64,000 bases of DNA from VXNE01 sp965206615. GTDB taxonomy: Bacteria > Pseudomonadota > Gammaproteobacteria > Pseudomonadales > Azotimanducaceae. Location of the stretch: NCBI GenBank assembly GCA_965206615.1, contig CBDBKI010000005.1:372001-436000 (forward strand), given 5' to 3'. Positions within the stretch are counted from its first letter, which is position 1. Every line of letters begins with the position of its first letter. The notes beneath the pieces are model-generated. The model was given only the letters and a program-made list of their open reading frames with translations, made no database searches and was not told the DNA's origin. The translations under genes were made by a program, and so were the position numbers. Below are positions 8,777-17,705 of this stretch, piece by piece.

Positions 8777-9646
8777 CTACGACGACCGGTATTCGTCCAG
8801 CCACGCGTTGAACTGCGGCGCGCGCTTCTCCCGGAACGACAGGCCGCCCTCGCGCGCGTCCGGGTGATGGTCCGTCACTGCCGTCTTGGCGGCGATCTCG
8901 TCCAGGGACTGTTCGAAGGTCATGTCCGCGGCGTTGTAGACGGAACGCTTGAGCATCCGCGTCGCGACCTGGGGGCCGTTGGCGATGTCGGTGGCCAGTG
9001 CCATGACGCGGTCCTCGAGGTTCTCGTCGGCCACGACCTCGTGCAGCAGGCCGAGCTCGAGGGCTTCCGCCGCGCCCACGATGCGCTTGTTGATGAAGAA
9101 GTCCATCGTCTTCGCAACGCCCATCAGCTGCACGCAGAGGTATTGGCCGCCTTCGTCCGGCAGCAGGCCAAAGCGCAGTGTGGCGCTGCCGATGCGGGCG
9201 CTTTGCGCGGCGATGCGGAAATCGCAGGCGAGGGCCAGGGTCATGCCGGTCTGGATCGCCAGGCCGTTGATGGCGGCGATGGCGATCTTGTCGCAGTTGC
9301 GCAGGGCCAGGTTCACCGTCTGCGAGAGGTGGCGCAGGCCCTCGTAGGTGCCGATGGGGTTGTCGTGGCCATGTGGGATGGGTGCCGTGAGCGCGTCGCC
9401 GCCAATCCCCTTGTCCTGCCCGGAAATGTCGTCCCCGGCGCAGAAGGCGCGCCCTGCGCCGGTGATGACCAGCACGCGGACGGCGTGGTCCATCTGCGCC
9501 TGGAGGATCGTCTCGATGAGGTCCCGCTTGATCGCCTGCGTGAAACCGTTCAGTCGTTCGGGCGTGTTGAAGCGGATCCAGGCGATGCCGGGATCCCGCA
9601 CCGCCACCTCGAAGCCCGTGAATTCGCCTGTCCTCATCATCTGCAC
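8777..9646 (-). CDS. Enoyl-CoA hydratase/isomerase family protein
   Basis: A 289-aa crotonase-fold protein. The CoA/oxyanion-hole motif GRAFCAGDDIS is at residues 66-76 and the second oxyanion segment is INGLAIQTGMTLALACDF. The usual PGAGG loop reads LLPDEGGQYL, with acidic residues in the active-site position. Expected role is hydration or isomerisation of an enoyl-CoA, or another crotonase reaction. The start could be M1 or M4. It is transcribed alone, divergent from the MFS gene. Confidence 0.88.
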   Translation of the reverse strand: MQMMRTGEFTGFEVAVRDPGIAWIRFNTPERLNGFTQAIKRDLIETILQAQMDHAVRVLVITGAGRAFCAGDDISGQDKGIGGDALTAPIPHGHDNPIGTYEGLRHLSQTVNLALRNCDKIAIAAINGLAIQTGMTLALACDFRIAAQSARIGSATLRFGLLPDEGGQYLCVQLMGVAKTMDFFINKRIVGAAEALELGLLHEVVADENLEDRVMALATDIANGPQVATRMLKRSVYNAADMTFEQSLDEIAAKTAVTDHHPDAREGGLSFREKRAPQFNAWLDEYRSS

Positions 9647-9760
9647 ACCCTCCGGAGGGGGCTGCCGAGGCCGGGCCGGCAGCCGTATTTGTTGGTGATC
9701 ACTGCGCGGCCATGATAGCGCGTGGGGTAAAATGTATCGTTTCGTGGCGTCGGAGCGGTC

Positions 9761-11170
9761 GTGTCAACAGTTCCTGCGAGGGGCGAGCCCCTCGCGCGGC
9801 CTTCTCCTGCCGGGGGCAAGCCCCGGGTGTTCCCAAGCCGCCCCCGCGGTCCGACTGCGGACGACATCGAACCCGGTCCCGAGCCGGCGCCTTCCGAAGA
9901 GGGGCTGATCCCGGCCGACAAGTCGATTTTCGCCTCCCTCAAGATCCGGGACTACGCGCTCCTGTGGAGTGGCATGGTGGGTTCCGCATTCGCGATGAAC
10001 ATGCAACTCGTGGCGCAGGGCTGGCTCGTCTACGAGATGACGGTGTCGGCGCTCAATCTCGCCTGGGTGACGCTGGCCTTCATGGTTCCGCAGGTGGTCT
10101 TCTCGCTGATCGGCGGCGTATTGGCGGACCGGCTGCGCAAGCGCCACGTCATCCTCTACGGCCAGGCGCTGAACGGCGTGGCCACGCTCTTCATGGCGGT
10201 CATCGTCATCACCGGCAACGTTTCGTTCTGGGACTTCATCTGGGTGGGGTTTCTGAACGGCACGCTGCTCGCGCTCTCCATGCCGGCGCGCACGGCGTTC
10301 ATCCCGGAGATCGTCGGCGAGCCGTTGATGTTCAACGCCATGGCGTTCAACACGGCGGCATGGAACCTGTCGCGCATCCTCGGCCCGGCGCTGGCGGGCT
10401 TTTTGATCGCGGTCTTTGCCGGTGGCGACACGACGTCGCACCTCGGTGTGGGCATGGTCTATTTCGTGCTGTCGGCCCTCTACATCGTCTCGTCGGTGAC
10501 GGTGCTGTTCATGAAGCACACCGGCAAGCCCGCCCGGCGCCGGGGCAGCCCGGTCAAGGACGTGATGGACGGCATCGACTATGCGCGGCGCTCGCCCGTC
10601 ATCGGCGGGCTCATCCTGCTGTCGATCGTACCGTTCCTGTTCGGCATGCCGATCAATACGCTGATGCCGGCCTTCAACACGGACGTGCTGCAGGGTGGTC
10701 CGGGCGACCTCGGACTCCTGATGACGGCGATGGGCGTGGGCGCGATCGGAGGATCCCTCGTGTTGGCGAAACTGGGCGGGTTGCGTCACAAGGGCATCTG
10801 GCTGTTTTCGACGTGCCTGGTGTGGGGAGCCTGCGTCGCCGCCTGCGGCGCCGCCGGCACACCGTTCTGGGCGATGGTCATGGTGGGCGCGGTCGGCTTC
10901 ATGGGGGCGGTCAACATGTCCATGAACCGCAGCATCGTGACGCTGCAGGTCGCGCAGGCCATGCGCGGCCGCATCATGTCCATCGACATGATGTCGCACG
11001 GCCTGATGCCGCTTGGCCTCCTGCCGATCAGCTATATCGCCCAGGTCTTCAGCGTGCAGGCCGCGTTCGTCGTCAGCGGGGTGCTCCTTGCGGTCATCAC
11101 GTTCGGACTCTGGTTCTGGCTGAAGGACGTGCGGGGGATCGACCAGGGGTTTCGTCCGCAGGCGGGGTGA
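9761..11170 (+). CDS. MFS transporter (EntS/MFS_3-type exporter family)
   Basis: A 469-aa protein with 12 predicted transmembrane segments from about residue 58, including the motif GGVLADRLRKRHVILYGQ between TM2 and TM3. A likely efflux carrier of the enterobactin-exporter type; the substrate is unknown. The only upstream start is GTG 9761, with a -10-like TAAAAT at about 9728. The first ~55 residues are disordered and Pro/Gly/Glu-rich, and residues 6-22 are encoded by two perfect DNA palindromes, so the N-terminal extension looks repeat-derived. Confidence 0.85.
   Translation: MSTVPARGEPLARPSPAGGKPRVFPSRPRGPTADDIEPGPEPAPSEEGLIPADKSIFASLKIRDYALLWSGMVGSAFAMNMQLVAQGWLVYEMTVSALNLAWVTLAFMVPQVVFSLIGGVLADRLRKRHVILYGQALNGVATLFMAVIVITGNVSFWDFIWVGFLNGTLLALSMPARTAFIPEIVGEPLMFNAMAFNTAAWNLSRILGPALAGFLIAVFAGGDTTSHLGVGMVYFVLSALYIVSSVTVLFMKHTGKPARRRGSPVKDVMDGIDYARRSPVIGGLILLSIVPFLFGMPINTLMPAFNTDVLQGGPGDLGLLMTAMGVGAIGGSLVLAKLGGLRHKGIWLFSTCLVWGACVAACGAAGTPFWAMVMVGAVGFMGAVNMSMNRSIVTLQVAQAMRGRIMSIDMMSHGLMPLGLLPISYIAQVFSVQAAFVVSGVLLAVITFGLWFWLKDVRGIDQGFRPQAG
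9776..9826. repeat. Two perfect palindromes inside the MFS N-terminal codons
   Basis: GCGAGGGG (9776-9783) pairs with CCCCTCGC (9788-9795), and CCGGGG (9810-9815) pairs with CCCCGG (9821-9826). Both are GC-rich hairpins with short loops, similar in style to the interspersed repeats elsewhere in the window but lacking the GTAG head. They are translated as REPLARPSPAGGKPR in the MFS protein. Confidence 0.6.
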
Positions 11171-11179
11171 GGCGGAAGC

Positions 11180-11276
11180 GGGACGGGACAAGCCCGTCCC
11201 CTACGGGTCGTGCATGTCGCCCGTCTCCGGGGCCGTGTACGAATTCGACACGGGACGGGACAAGCCCGTCCCCTAC
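11180..11276. repeat. Pair of inverted REP elements (GACGGG/CCCGTC family)
   Basis: Two identical 25-bp units, 11180-11204 and 11252-11276, each consist of stem GGGACGGG, loop ACAAG, stem CCCGTCCC and the terminal CTAC (GTAG on the minus strand). The 47-bp linker contains GTACGAATTC, a motif that recurs in linkers of the other repeat pairs. The element starts 10 nt after the MFS stop codon, which in this case is not repeat-derived. Confidence 0.8.
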
Positions 11277-11313
11277 AACGCCCGCGCCCAGCCTATCCGC
11301 GTCTGACCGTGTC

Positions 11314-11344
11314 TACCACCCATCGGCTGCGCCGATGGCTGGTA
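11314..11344. promoter_or_regulatory. Strong hairpin just before the membrane-protein gene
   Basis: CCATCGGC (11320-11327) and GCCGATGG (11331-11338) form a perfect 8-bp stem with a TGC loop, with TACC/GGTA outside. It lies 13 nt before the ATG at 11352. It has no GTAG head and no T-run. It could be a leader hairpin or a further repeat family; the role is unknown. Confidence 0.4.
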
Positions 11345-11351
11345 GACTGCC

Positions 11352-12341
11352 ATGATGACTGATGCGGTGGAGAACTCCGGCGGGAGCCGGGTGAGCGGGT
11401 ATCTCTTCCGGGCGGCGACCTGGCTGCTCGCGTTGGGGTGCTTCTACCTGGTCTATACGCGTATCGAGGCGGCGGCCGCGCGGGACGGGCTCACGGCGTT
11501 CACCTACCTCGTCGAGTTCTTCCGGGGTGCGGACTGGACGTTGTGGCTCGCCGTCATGATCCCGTACTCGGTGTTCTTCTTCCTGGTGGACGCGCATGCC
11601 ACATGGCGTGTGGTGCGGTGGTTCAATGCGCCGGATCTGCGCCTGCGGAACATCTTGCCGATCCGCGCGAGCGCCTACGTGCTGTCGCTGGTCAACGAGC
11701 AGGTCGGCAAGGGGGCGATGTCGCTGTACCTGCTGCGGCGTTATCGGGTGCCGGGCTGGCAGGCGCTGTCGAGCATGATCTTCCTGGGCCTCCTCGAGAT
11801 CTATCAGTTGCTCCTGTTCTCCGCATTCGGGGTGATGCTCAACTTCCACCTTGTGGTGGAGGCCTCGACGCTGATGCCCCTCGACACGATCCTGCCGGCC
11901 ATCTTCATCGCGGCCTTGATCTATCTGCCGCTGCATATCGCCTACTTCCGGGGCCGGCTGCTGCGTGGGTCCGGCCTGCGCGACAAGCAGCTGCTCGTGG
12001 CGTTCCGCAATGCGCGCCCCATCCACTATCTGCTGGTCGTGCTGTTCAAGGCTCCGAACCTGCTCGGCGCCGTCGTCGTCTACACGATCGCGCTCGATCT
12101 GTTCCAGGTGGACGTCTCGCTGGGGCAGATGCTGGCGTTCCTGCCGGTGATCTTCCTGGCGGCCGCGCTGCCGCTGCCGTTCCATGCGGGTGCGTTGCTG
12201 CTGTGGACGGTGCTGTTCCCGGACTATCCGGAGGTGGGCGTCTTCAGCCTGGTGATGCACACGTTCTTCGTGCTGTTCAATGCCGTGATCGGCGTCCTGT
12301 TCCTGCCGAAGGCGAACAAGGAGTTGTTCGCGGAGTCGTGA
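11352..12341 (+). CDS. Integral membrane protein, LPG-synthase TM-region/flippase-like family
   Basis: A 329-aa protein with about seven to eight transmembrane segments. Features resembling the LPG_synthase_TM (UPF0104/AglD) family include SLVNEQVGKGAMSLYLLRR after the third TM, a long hydrophobic middle, and a C-terminal AAALPLPFHAGALLLWTVLF. Relatives are involved in lipid modification or flipping, but members lacking a catalytic domain have no proven activity. ATG 11352 and the following Met 11355 are alternative starts. Followed by the nitroreductase gene on the same strand. Confidence 0.6.
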   Translation: MMTDAVENSGGSRVSGYLFRAATWLLALGCFYLVYTRIEAAAARDGLTAFTYLVEFFRGADWTLWLAVMIPYSVFFFLVDAHATWRVVRWFNAPDLRLRNILPIRASAYVLSLVNEQVGKGAMSLYLLRRYRVPGWQALSSMIFLGLLEIYQLLLFSAFGVMLNFHLVVEASTLMPLDTILPAIFIAALIYLPLHIAYFRGRLLRGSGLRDKQLLVAFRNARPIHYLLVVLFKAPNLLGAVVVYTIALDLFQVDVSLGQMLAFLPVIFLAAALPLPFHAGALLLWTVLFPDYPEVGVFSLVMHTFFVLFNAVIGVLFLPKANKELFAES

Positions 12342-12419
12342 TCGAAACGCGGCGGAGGGGGTGCGAGCTCGGGCTGCCCGCCTTGACGCCGCCTGTCAAA
12401 AAAGAAGGGGGAGACATCC

Positions 12420-13085
12420 ATGGACTTGATCGAAGGCATGCTGACGCAGAAGAGCATCCGCCGGTACACGGACGAGCCGGTCACGAACGAGGAGATCCTG
12501 CAGTGCCTTCGGGCGGCCATCCAGGCGCCGAACGGCGGCAACGTGCAGCCGTGGCAGTGGCTCGTGGTCACGGATGCGGAGAAGCGTCGCCGGATCGGCG
12601 AACTGTACAAGCAGGCCTGGGACCGCTATTGGCCGGCCATCACCCGCGGTGCGCAGTTGCCCGATTCGGAGGAGGAGCGCGAGCGCGGCATGCGCACCGC
12701 CCGTTCGGCGATCCACCTGTCCGAGCACATGGGCGAGGCGCCGGGGATGGTGATGCTGCTCGGCCGCTCGGAGGAAAAGACGTACCAGTTGATGGACGAC
12801 GCGGGCGCGGTCGACATCGGCAACACGTACTACACGTCGCTGATCCCGGCCCTGCAGAACTTCATGCTCGCGGCCCGGAGCCTCGGTATCGGGACCTGCC
12901 TGACGACGCTGTTTCGCGTGCATCAGGACGAGATCCGGGCGGTCTGCGACATCCCCGCCGAGTACGAGATCGAGGCGCTCCTGCCGATGGGACGGCCACG
13001 GGGCCGGTTCGGTGTGGCGCCCCGGAACCCGGTCGAAACCGTGACGTCCTGGGACAGCTTCGGGGCGTATCGGCCCGCGGAGTAG
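12420..13085 (+). CDS. Nitroreductase family protein (FMN-dependent)
   Basis: A 221-aa protein with the nitroreductase N-terminal signature SIRRYTDEPVTNEEILQCLR and APNGGNVQPWQWLVV (FMN-contacting Arg/Ser and Asn/Trp positions), and the C-terminal GIGTCLTTLFRVHQDEI plus LLPMGRPRGRFG. It should form a dimer that reduces nitroaromatics, quinones or flavins with NAD(P)H. GGGGGAGA precedes the ATG. Likely co-transcribed with the membrane protein 78 nt upstream, although no functional link is evident. Confidence 0.88.
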   Translation: MDLIEGMLTQKSIRRYTDEPVTNEEILQCLRAAIQAPNGGNVQPWQWLVVTDAEKRRRIGELYKQAWDRYWPAITRGAQLPDSEEERERGMRTARSAIHLSEHMGEAPGMVMLLGRSEEKTYQLMDDAGAVDIGNTYYTSLIPALQNFMLAARSLGIGTCLTTLFRVHQDEIRAVCDIPAEYEIEALLPMGRPRGRFGVAPRNPVETVTSWDSFGAYRPAE

Positions 13086-13144
13086 CGCCTCCTGGCGCGG
13101 CGTTTGCCTATGCCGCCTGATGACTCCGGACAACCGGGGCTTGC

Positions 13145-13681
13145 CTATCCCTTGAGGACTGCGCGCAGCCGGTCGAACATGGACACCAGCGTGGTAGCCA
13201 CGAGGATCCACCCGAGCGCGAGCACCATGGCGTCGGGTGGCCATGCCCAACCCAGGCCGTTGCGCACGATGGGGATGCCCGCCAGGACGAAGTAGGCGAT
13301 GCCGTTGTAGCGCCCGATCCGGCTGGTGCGCAGCGCCTTGCCGGCCAGCGCCTTGCTGTCGGCGGTGTATTGGAGGAAGGCGGCCGCCACCAGCACGGGT
13401 AGCGGGAGCGGCACGAGGTCGGCGCAGGCCAGCGCACCCAGCACGGTCGTGCAGAAGATCGCGTCGGTCGCGTGATCGACCAGCCCGCCGAGTGGCGACA
13501 CCTCGCCGCGTCGCCGCGCCACCGGTCCGTCGAGCAGGTCCGTCACCACGGCCACGACGAAGAGCCCCGCCGCGATGCGCCACTGCAGCGCGGCGACCGC
13601 CCAGAGACAACCGGGCGCGCACGCGAGCCGCACCGCACTCAGGGCGTTCGCGACGGTCAGCCAATGTCGTCGGGGGCGCAC
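13145..13681 (-). CDS. CDP-alcohol phosphatidyltransferase family membrane enzyme
   Basis: About 178 aa with five to six transmembrane helices. The complete CDP-alcohol phosphotransferase motif D-x2-DG-x2-AR-x8-G-x3-D-x3-D reads DLLDGPVARRRG followed by GGLVDHATD. It transfers a phospho-alcohol from a CDP-activated donor, as in phosphatidylglycerophosphate or phosphatidylinositol-type lipid synthesis; the acceptor cannot be told. The frame also allows TTG at 13699, overlapping the divergent gene's ATG; I prefer GTG 13681. Confidence 0.8.
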   Translation of the reverse strand: MRPRRHWLTVANALSAVRLACAPGCLWAVAALQWRIAAGLFVVAVVTDLLDGPVARRRGEVSPLGGLVDHATDAIFCTTVLGALACADLVPLPLPVLVAAAFLQYTADSKALAGKALRTSRIGRYNGIAYFVLAGIPIVRNGLGWAWPPDAMVLALGWILVATTLVSMFDRLRAVLKG

Positions 13682-13698
13682 CTTGCTATCGTAGCCCA

Positions 13699-14589
13699 AT
13701 GGCGGACCCCATCCTCGTCACCGGCGCCAACGGCCATCTCGGTCGACGTCTCATCGAGCGCCTGCGCGGCGAGCGCGAGGTGGTGGCGGTGGTGCGCTCG
13801 GAGCGTGCGGCGCGCACGCTCGCGGACATCGCGACGGACGTCCGGATTCTCGACTACACCGACGCACGCGCGTTGTCCGAAGCGGCCGCGGGCTGCGGGG
13901 CGGCGGTGCACCTCGTCGGCATCATCCGGGAGACCGCGGGCAACCGGTTCGAGGACGCGCACGAGGCCACTGCCCGCGCGTTCACGCAGGTGTCGGGGCT
14001 CGCGCGGATCGTCTATCTCAGCATCGTGGGCGCTGGGCGCGACTCGGCCAACGCGTGCCTGGCTTCGAAGGCGGCTGCGGAGGACATCCTGCTCGCCGGA
14101 CCGACGCCGACGGTCGTGCTGCGTGTCGCGATGGTGCTCGGGGAGGGCGACTACGCGTCGTACGCGCTCCGCCGGCGTGCGTCGAGCCCGTTGAGCTTCA
14201 CGTTCCGGGGCGCAAGCCTGGAACAGCCCATCGACGCGGTGGATGTGACGGAGGCGATCGTGCGGGCGCTCGACCGGCCGGTCGCGCCGGCCACGCTGGA
14301 TCTGGCCGGACCGGAGAGTTTGCCGCGCCGCGCGCTCGTCCGGCGGGCGGGCCGGATTCTCGGCAAGCGGGGTGTGCTGATTTCGTTGCCTGTCGGGTTG
14401 GGCCGGGCGCTTGCGGGCGCCTTCGAGAAGTTCGTTGCGAACCCGCCGCTGACGCGCGCCATGCTCGGCGTTCTCGATCACGACGACGATGTCGACACAG
14501 GGCCTGCGCGTGCCCAGTTGGGGCTCGAACTCACGCCGCTCGAGGAGACCCTCGCGCGGTGTTTCGGGGCAGCAGAGGGTTCACCGTAG
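13699..14589 (+). CDS. Atypical SDR / NAD(P)-binding Rossmann protein (NDUFA9/NmrA-like)
   Basis: A 296-aa protein beginning MADPILVTGANGHLGRRLIE, with the TGANGHLG dinucleotide-binding motif of extended or atypical SDRs. There is no YxxxK pair in the usual place; instead ACLASKAAAEDIL follows the central strand IVYLSIVGAG. The C-terminal half resembles complex I NDUFA9-like or NmrA-like proteins. The role is likely a cofactor-binding regulator or reductase. The ATG is immediately divergent from the phosphatidyltransferase gene, so the two share a promoter region. Confidence 0.75.
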   Translation: MADPILVTGANGHLGRRLIERLRGEREVVAVVRSERAARTLADIATDVRILDYTDARALSEAAAGCGAAVHLVGIIRETAGNRFEDAHEATARAFTQVSGLARIVYLSIVGAGRDSANACLASKAAAEDILLAGPTPTVVLRVAMVLGEGDYASYALRRRASSPLSFTFRGASLEQPIDAVDVTEAIVRALDRPVAPATLDLAGPESLPRRALVRRAGRILGKRGVLISLPVGLGRALAGAFEKFVANPPLTRAMLGVLDHDDDVDTGPARAQLGLELTPLEETLARCFGAAEGSP

Positions 14590-14622
14590 TCGCAAGCGCG
14601 GCCGGATTCGGATCGACGCTCA

Positions 14623-15738
14623 TCACAGCCAGACTTCCAGGTTGTTCGCTCGGCCTATCCGTCTGGAGAGTTTCAGGTCCAGCAACTCGCTCATGTCGCA
14701 GGCCGCCAGCAGTGCGGCCACGTCGTCCTGTTCCCGCTTGCCCATGGCCTCGAACTCGTCCTGCACGCGTTTCAGTACGTAGAAGCGAAACGGTTGCGCC
14801 ACCGTGGTCACCGGAATGCCCTCGATCTCGAAGCTGCACATCCCGACGCCGCGCTCCGCCTCCGTACCGGATGGGAGATCGGCATTGTCGTCAAGCCAGT
14901 CGTTGATGCACTCGCACGCCGCGCGGCTCTCCGGCACGAAGTCGATCGCGAAGTGCTTCAGGACTTCGATCAACGTGTCCGGAATCTCGTCACCGTCGAG
15001 GAAGGCTTCCGCCGTGTTCGCGAACTCCCCCACATCGGGCTCGGGACGATTCATCCGCTCTACCCATCTGAACAGCCGTACCGCGTGCACCTGCATCAGG
15101 GAAAGCGGTGCGGGATCGCGGCCGAGGTGGCCGTACAGGGGCGCCATCATTCCGAAGTCGCCGATGCAGGGCTTGCCGCCAAGCAGGTAGGGATGGTCCG
15201 AAAAGTGGGCGTTGAATTTCTTCAACAACGACAGGTGCATCGATTCGATCAGCGCGTGCGTTGCGGGGACCACGCCCCAGGCGGGGTTGACGTTCTCCCG
15301 GATGAGCTGCGTGCGCTCGGCGGCCGCTGCCACGGAGTTTTCCAGGTAGAGCGTCTGAAAGTGGAACCGCAGGAAGTCCTGGTTGTCCTGGTCGAAGTTC
15401 CAGCGATAGTGCATGCAGGGTCGCAGCATCCCTTCCGCCCCGATCGCGTCGAATAGACGACTGACGATCCGTTGCCTGGGTGAGGTGGGGGAGTAGCCGT
15501 GACCGGTCTGCGCCTCGAAGTGATCGATAATGGCCACGCCATCGCGGATCACGGTGCCGTCAGGGAACTCGATCGTCGGAATGCCCCGTCGACCACCGGC
15601 CTTGGGAAGTACCGATTCGTAAAAGTGCGGGGATGCGTGCGGCTCTTCTCGATAGTCGATGCCGGCCTTGATGAGATAGCTGCGCGCTCGCCCCGTGTAC
15701 AGCGACATCGGGGAGCCGTAGAGGATGATTGGGGTCAT
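14623..15738 (-). CDS. Glutathione S-transferase family protein
   Basis: A 371-aa protein from MTPIILYGSPMSLYTGRARS, with an N-terminal thioredoxin-like GST fold (SPMSLYTGRARSYL as the glutathione-site region, GIPTIEFPDG, then GVAIIDHFE) and a long all-helical C-terminal part. At about 370 aa it is longer than classical GSTs (200-230 aa) and resembles the GST-like two-domain proteins seen near degradation genes. The start at 15738 drops ten upstream residues that do not fit the fold. The adjacent hydrolase gene is co-directional. Confidence 0.78.
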   Translation of the reverse strand: MTPIILYGSPMSLYTGRARSYLIKAGIDYREEPHASPHFYESVLPKAGGRRGIPTIEFPDGTVIRDGVAIIDHFEAQTGHGYSPTSPRQRIVSRLFDAIGAEGMLRPCMHYRWNFDQDNQDFLRFHFQTLYLENSVAAAAERTQLIRENVNPAWGVVPATHALIESMHLSLLKKFNAHFSDHPYLLGGKPCIGDFGMMAPLYGHLGRDPAPLSLMQVHAVRLFRWVERMNRPEPDVGEFANTAEAFLDGDEIPDTLIEVLKHFAIDFVPESRAACECINDWLDDNADLPSGTEAERGVGMCSFEIEGIPVTTVAQPFRFYVLKRVQDEFEAMGKREQDDVAALLAACDMSELLDLKLSRRIGRANNLEVWL

Positions 15739-15823
15739 TGGTGTCTTCCTGCGAACGTCGCGCGGCATCGCGACTCACGATAGCTTGCGCGAGATTGGAA
15801 ATTCCGTGTCCGAGTCGGTCTCA

Positions 15824-17044
15824 TCAGGCGAAGCTGCTGGCAAATCCGTGAATCGACCTGAGCGTCTCTTCGGCAAGATCGGGAATGACGTCCGGCATGC
15901 TCAGGTCCGCCGCGTGCGTGATGCCGTTGAGGGTCCGAGCGATGGTCGGAACGCCGGCCGCCAGCAGCTTGCGAGCGAAGATCAGCCCTTCGTCCCTGAT
16001 CGGGTCAAGGTCATAGACGGTGATGATATGCGGGGGGAGCCCTTCCAGGTCCTGCCTGCTCGCGTGGTACGGCCACGCCAGGGGATCGGTCATGTGCCGC
16101 TCTCCGGGATCATAGACTTTCATCATTCCACGCATCATGGCGCTGTCACCCATGTACCGGTGGTTTTCCACCAGTGAAGTGAGCTCCGCCGGCGCGTCCG
16201 CATACAGTCCGGAAATCATCGGGGCGATGGAGTAGACCCCGTCGAAAGCCTTCATCCAGCCCTCCCTGTTGGCCTTCAGAGCCGTGGCGAGCGTGAGATT
16301 GCCGCCGCCGGACTCACCGGCGATCACGATTGAAGAAGCCCCCAGGGCCTCCCGGTTCCCGTGCGTCCAGCGGGCTCCGCTCGCGCAGTCGTTCAGCCCT
16401 GCAGGGAAGGGATGGTTGCCGAGGACACCGCCCCCGTTTCTGAACTCGACGCCAACCACGATCAACCCCTTGGCGGCCAGGCTCTTGCGCAACCTGACGA
16501 ACATGGCTTCCTGTGCCGTCAGGAAACACATCCCACCCCCGTGGACGTGAAAGATGCACGGCAGATCGCCTGTGCGCGCCTTGGGCCGGTCGATGTAGAG
16601 CTTGACCTCGTTGCCGTCGACCCCCGTGATGGTTTCCGTACTGGAGACGACCTCGGGGAATGCCGGCATGGAGGCAAGGCCTTGCGCGTTTCCGGCCTGA
16701 AAACCCTCCTCCATCTTGCGTACGAATTCCAGGCACTCTTCGTAGGTCGATGTATCGGTCAGACCGTGGGGAAACGGCTCAAGTCCTCCGGAACGCTTGA
16801 GCACTTCCAATATTCGAGGGTCAATCCTCTCGTCGGTGGCGAGCGTTGCGTCCGGATCGCCCAGCCTTCCGGGCAGCTTCACACGATCCGTGGCGCAACC
16901 GGGCGATGGCTCGGCAACGGCCGCATGGCTGCTGGTGACGGGCAGGAAAGGGACCGCTGCGGCGGCGCCCAGGCCCTGTCCGACGCGCGTCAGAAAACGC
17001 CTGCGCGCGGGTCCCTGAAGGAAACCGTCCGTGTTCTCGTTCAT
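15824..17044 (-). CDS. Tat-exported alpha/beta hydrolase (hormone-sensitive-lipase/family IV esterase type)
   Basis: A 406-aa protein with a twin-arginine signal (PARRRFLTRVGQGLG, residues 12-26, then a hydrophobic Ala run). The HSL oxyanion motif HGGG is at 168-171 and the nucleophile elbow is GESGG with S245; the acid and base are in YDLDPIRDEG and NGITHAAD near the C-terminus. Expected to be a periplasmic esterase of short-chain or bulky esters. The start at 17044 places the Tat signal at the N-terminus; codons further upstream belong to a TonB receptor remnant. Confidence 0.87.
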   Translation of the reverse strand: MNENTDGFLQGPARRRFLTRVGQGLGAAAAVPFLPVTSSHAAVAEPSPGCATDRVKLPGRLGDPDATLATDERIDPRILEVLKRSGGLEPFPHGLTDTSTYEECLEFVRKMEEGFQAGNAQGLASMPAFPEVVSSTETITGVDGNEVKLYIDRPKARTGDLPCIFHVHGGGMCFLTAQEAMFVRLRKSLAAKGLIVVGVEFRNGGGVLGNHPFPAGLNDCASGARWTHGNREALGASSIVIAGESGGGNLTLATALKANREGWMKAFDGVYSIAPMISGLYADAPAELTSLVENHRYMGDSAMMRGMMKVYDPGERHMTDPLAWPYHASRQDLEGLPPHIITVYDLDPIRDEGLIFARKLLAAGVPTIARTLNGITHAADLSMPDVIPDLAEETLRSIHGFASSFA

Positions 17045-17054
17045 GTTCCGCTCC

Positions 17055-17290
17055 TCATCGTTGGCCCAAGAAATTGATGCTTGTGTCCTGAGCATTGTTC
17101 AGCAAGTTCCCTTCGTTCTGCAAAGCCCAAGCGCCCCGCGTAGCGTATCCGTGTTCAGAAAATGCCCGTACTCCGATTCCAGCAGAGTCACACCGCCATT
17201 CACGCTCCACCTCTCATGCAGGCTGAACCCCACCTCCAGTTCGAATCCGTCAATCTCCCCAATAGCCGTTTGGAATCTTGGTTGGTTTTG
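17055..17290 (-). pseudogene. Fragment of a TonB-dependent receptor gene
   Basis: On the minus strand this stretch reads EIDGFELEVGF, then RWSVNGGVTLLESEYGHFLN and TDTLRGALG, which is plainly homologous to KIRGLEFELSS, NWSVNGGFTLLDSEYGSFLN and TDTLRRNLG in the intact receptor at 17706-19937. After one frameshift the similarity continues (ALQNEGNLLNNAQDTSINF against ALENKGNPLSYAPDRSINL). Only this C-terminal barrel segment remains, ending next to the start of the esterase gene. It is a degraded paralogue in opposite orientation. Confidence 0.75.
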
Positions 17291-17705
17291 TCGGGGGCGG
17301 CCGGAAGAGACGGTAAGGCAATCCCTGCTGACTGTCCATCGGCCCTCGATCCGGGCCGGGACGGCTCAGGAAATCGCCGTTTGCGGCGCCGTTCAGGTGG
17401 CGACCCGAATGCCGGAAGCCCCGCACAGCGACAAACTCGTATCCTCCCGTCGACTCGCCGGAGTTGGGCGGGTCGATCAGCTGGGCGATGTGCCGCAACA
17501 CGATGTGCCAAAACCTCGGCGTGCGTCCGCCCCGGTACGTCGTGGTCCGCCGCAGGCGGTAGCGCTGGCTATATATTCGACAGCCCCGCCAGAAACTCCT
17601 TCAACAGCCCCTTCGAAGGCTTCTCCAGAGGGCCATGGCGGAACTCCACCCGTTTATGCGAAACTGGTCGATTGCTACGCGTCAGCGCAGATGGGGTGGA
17701 GAGGG
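17291..17705. other. Intergenic region between the receptor fragment and the intact receptor
   Basis: About 415 bp without a convincing gene. Short open frames on both strands have no recognisable motif. GGCTATATATTCGAC near 17570 is the only AT-rich promoter-like stretch and could serve the receptor gene that starts at 17706. GAGAGGG immediately precedes that ATG. Confidence 0.5.

Noticed and set aside
12396..13664. 422-codon minus-strand frame opposite the nitroreductase
   Set aside because: Antisense of the nitroreductase and partly out of frame with the phosphatidyltransferase; no domain.
17031..17705. N-terminal extension of the TonB receptor frame
   Set aside because: It contains no signal peptide and partly translates the antisense of the receptor remnant; the signal peptide starts at 17706.
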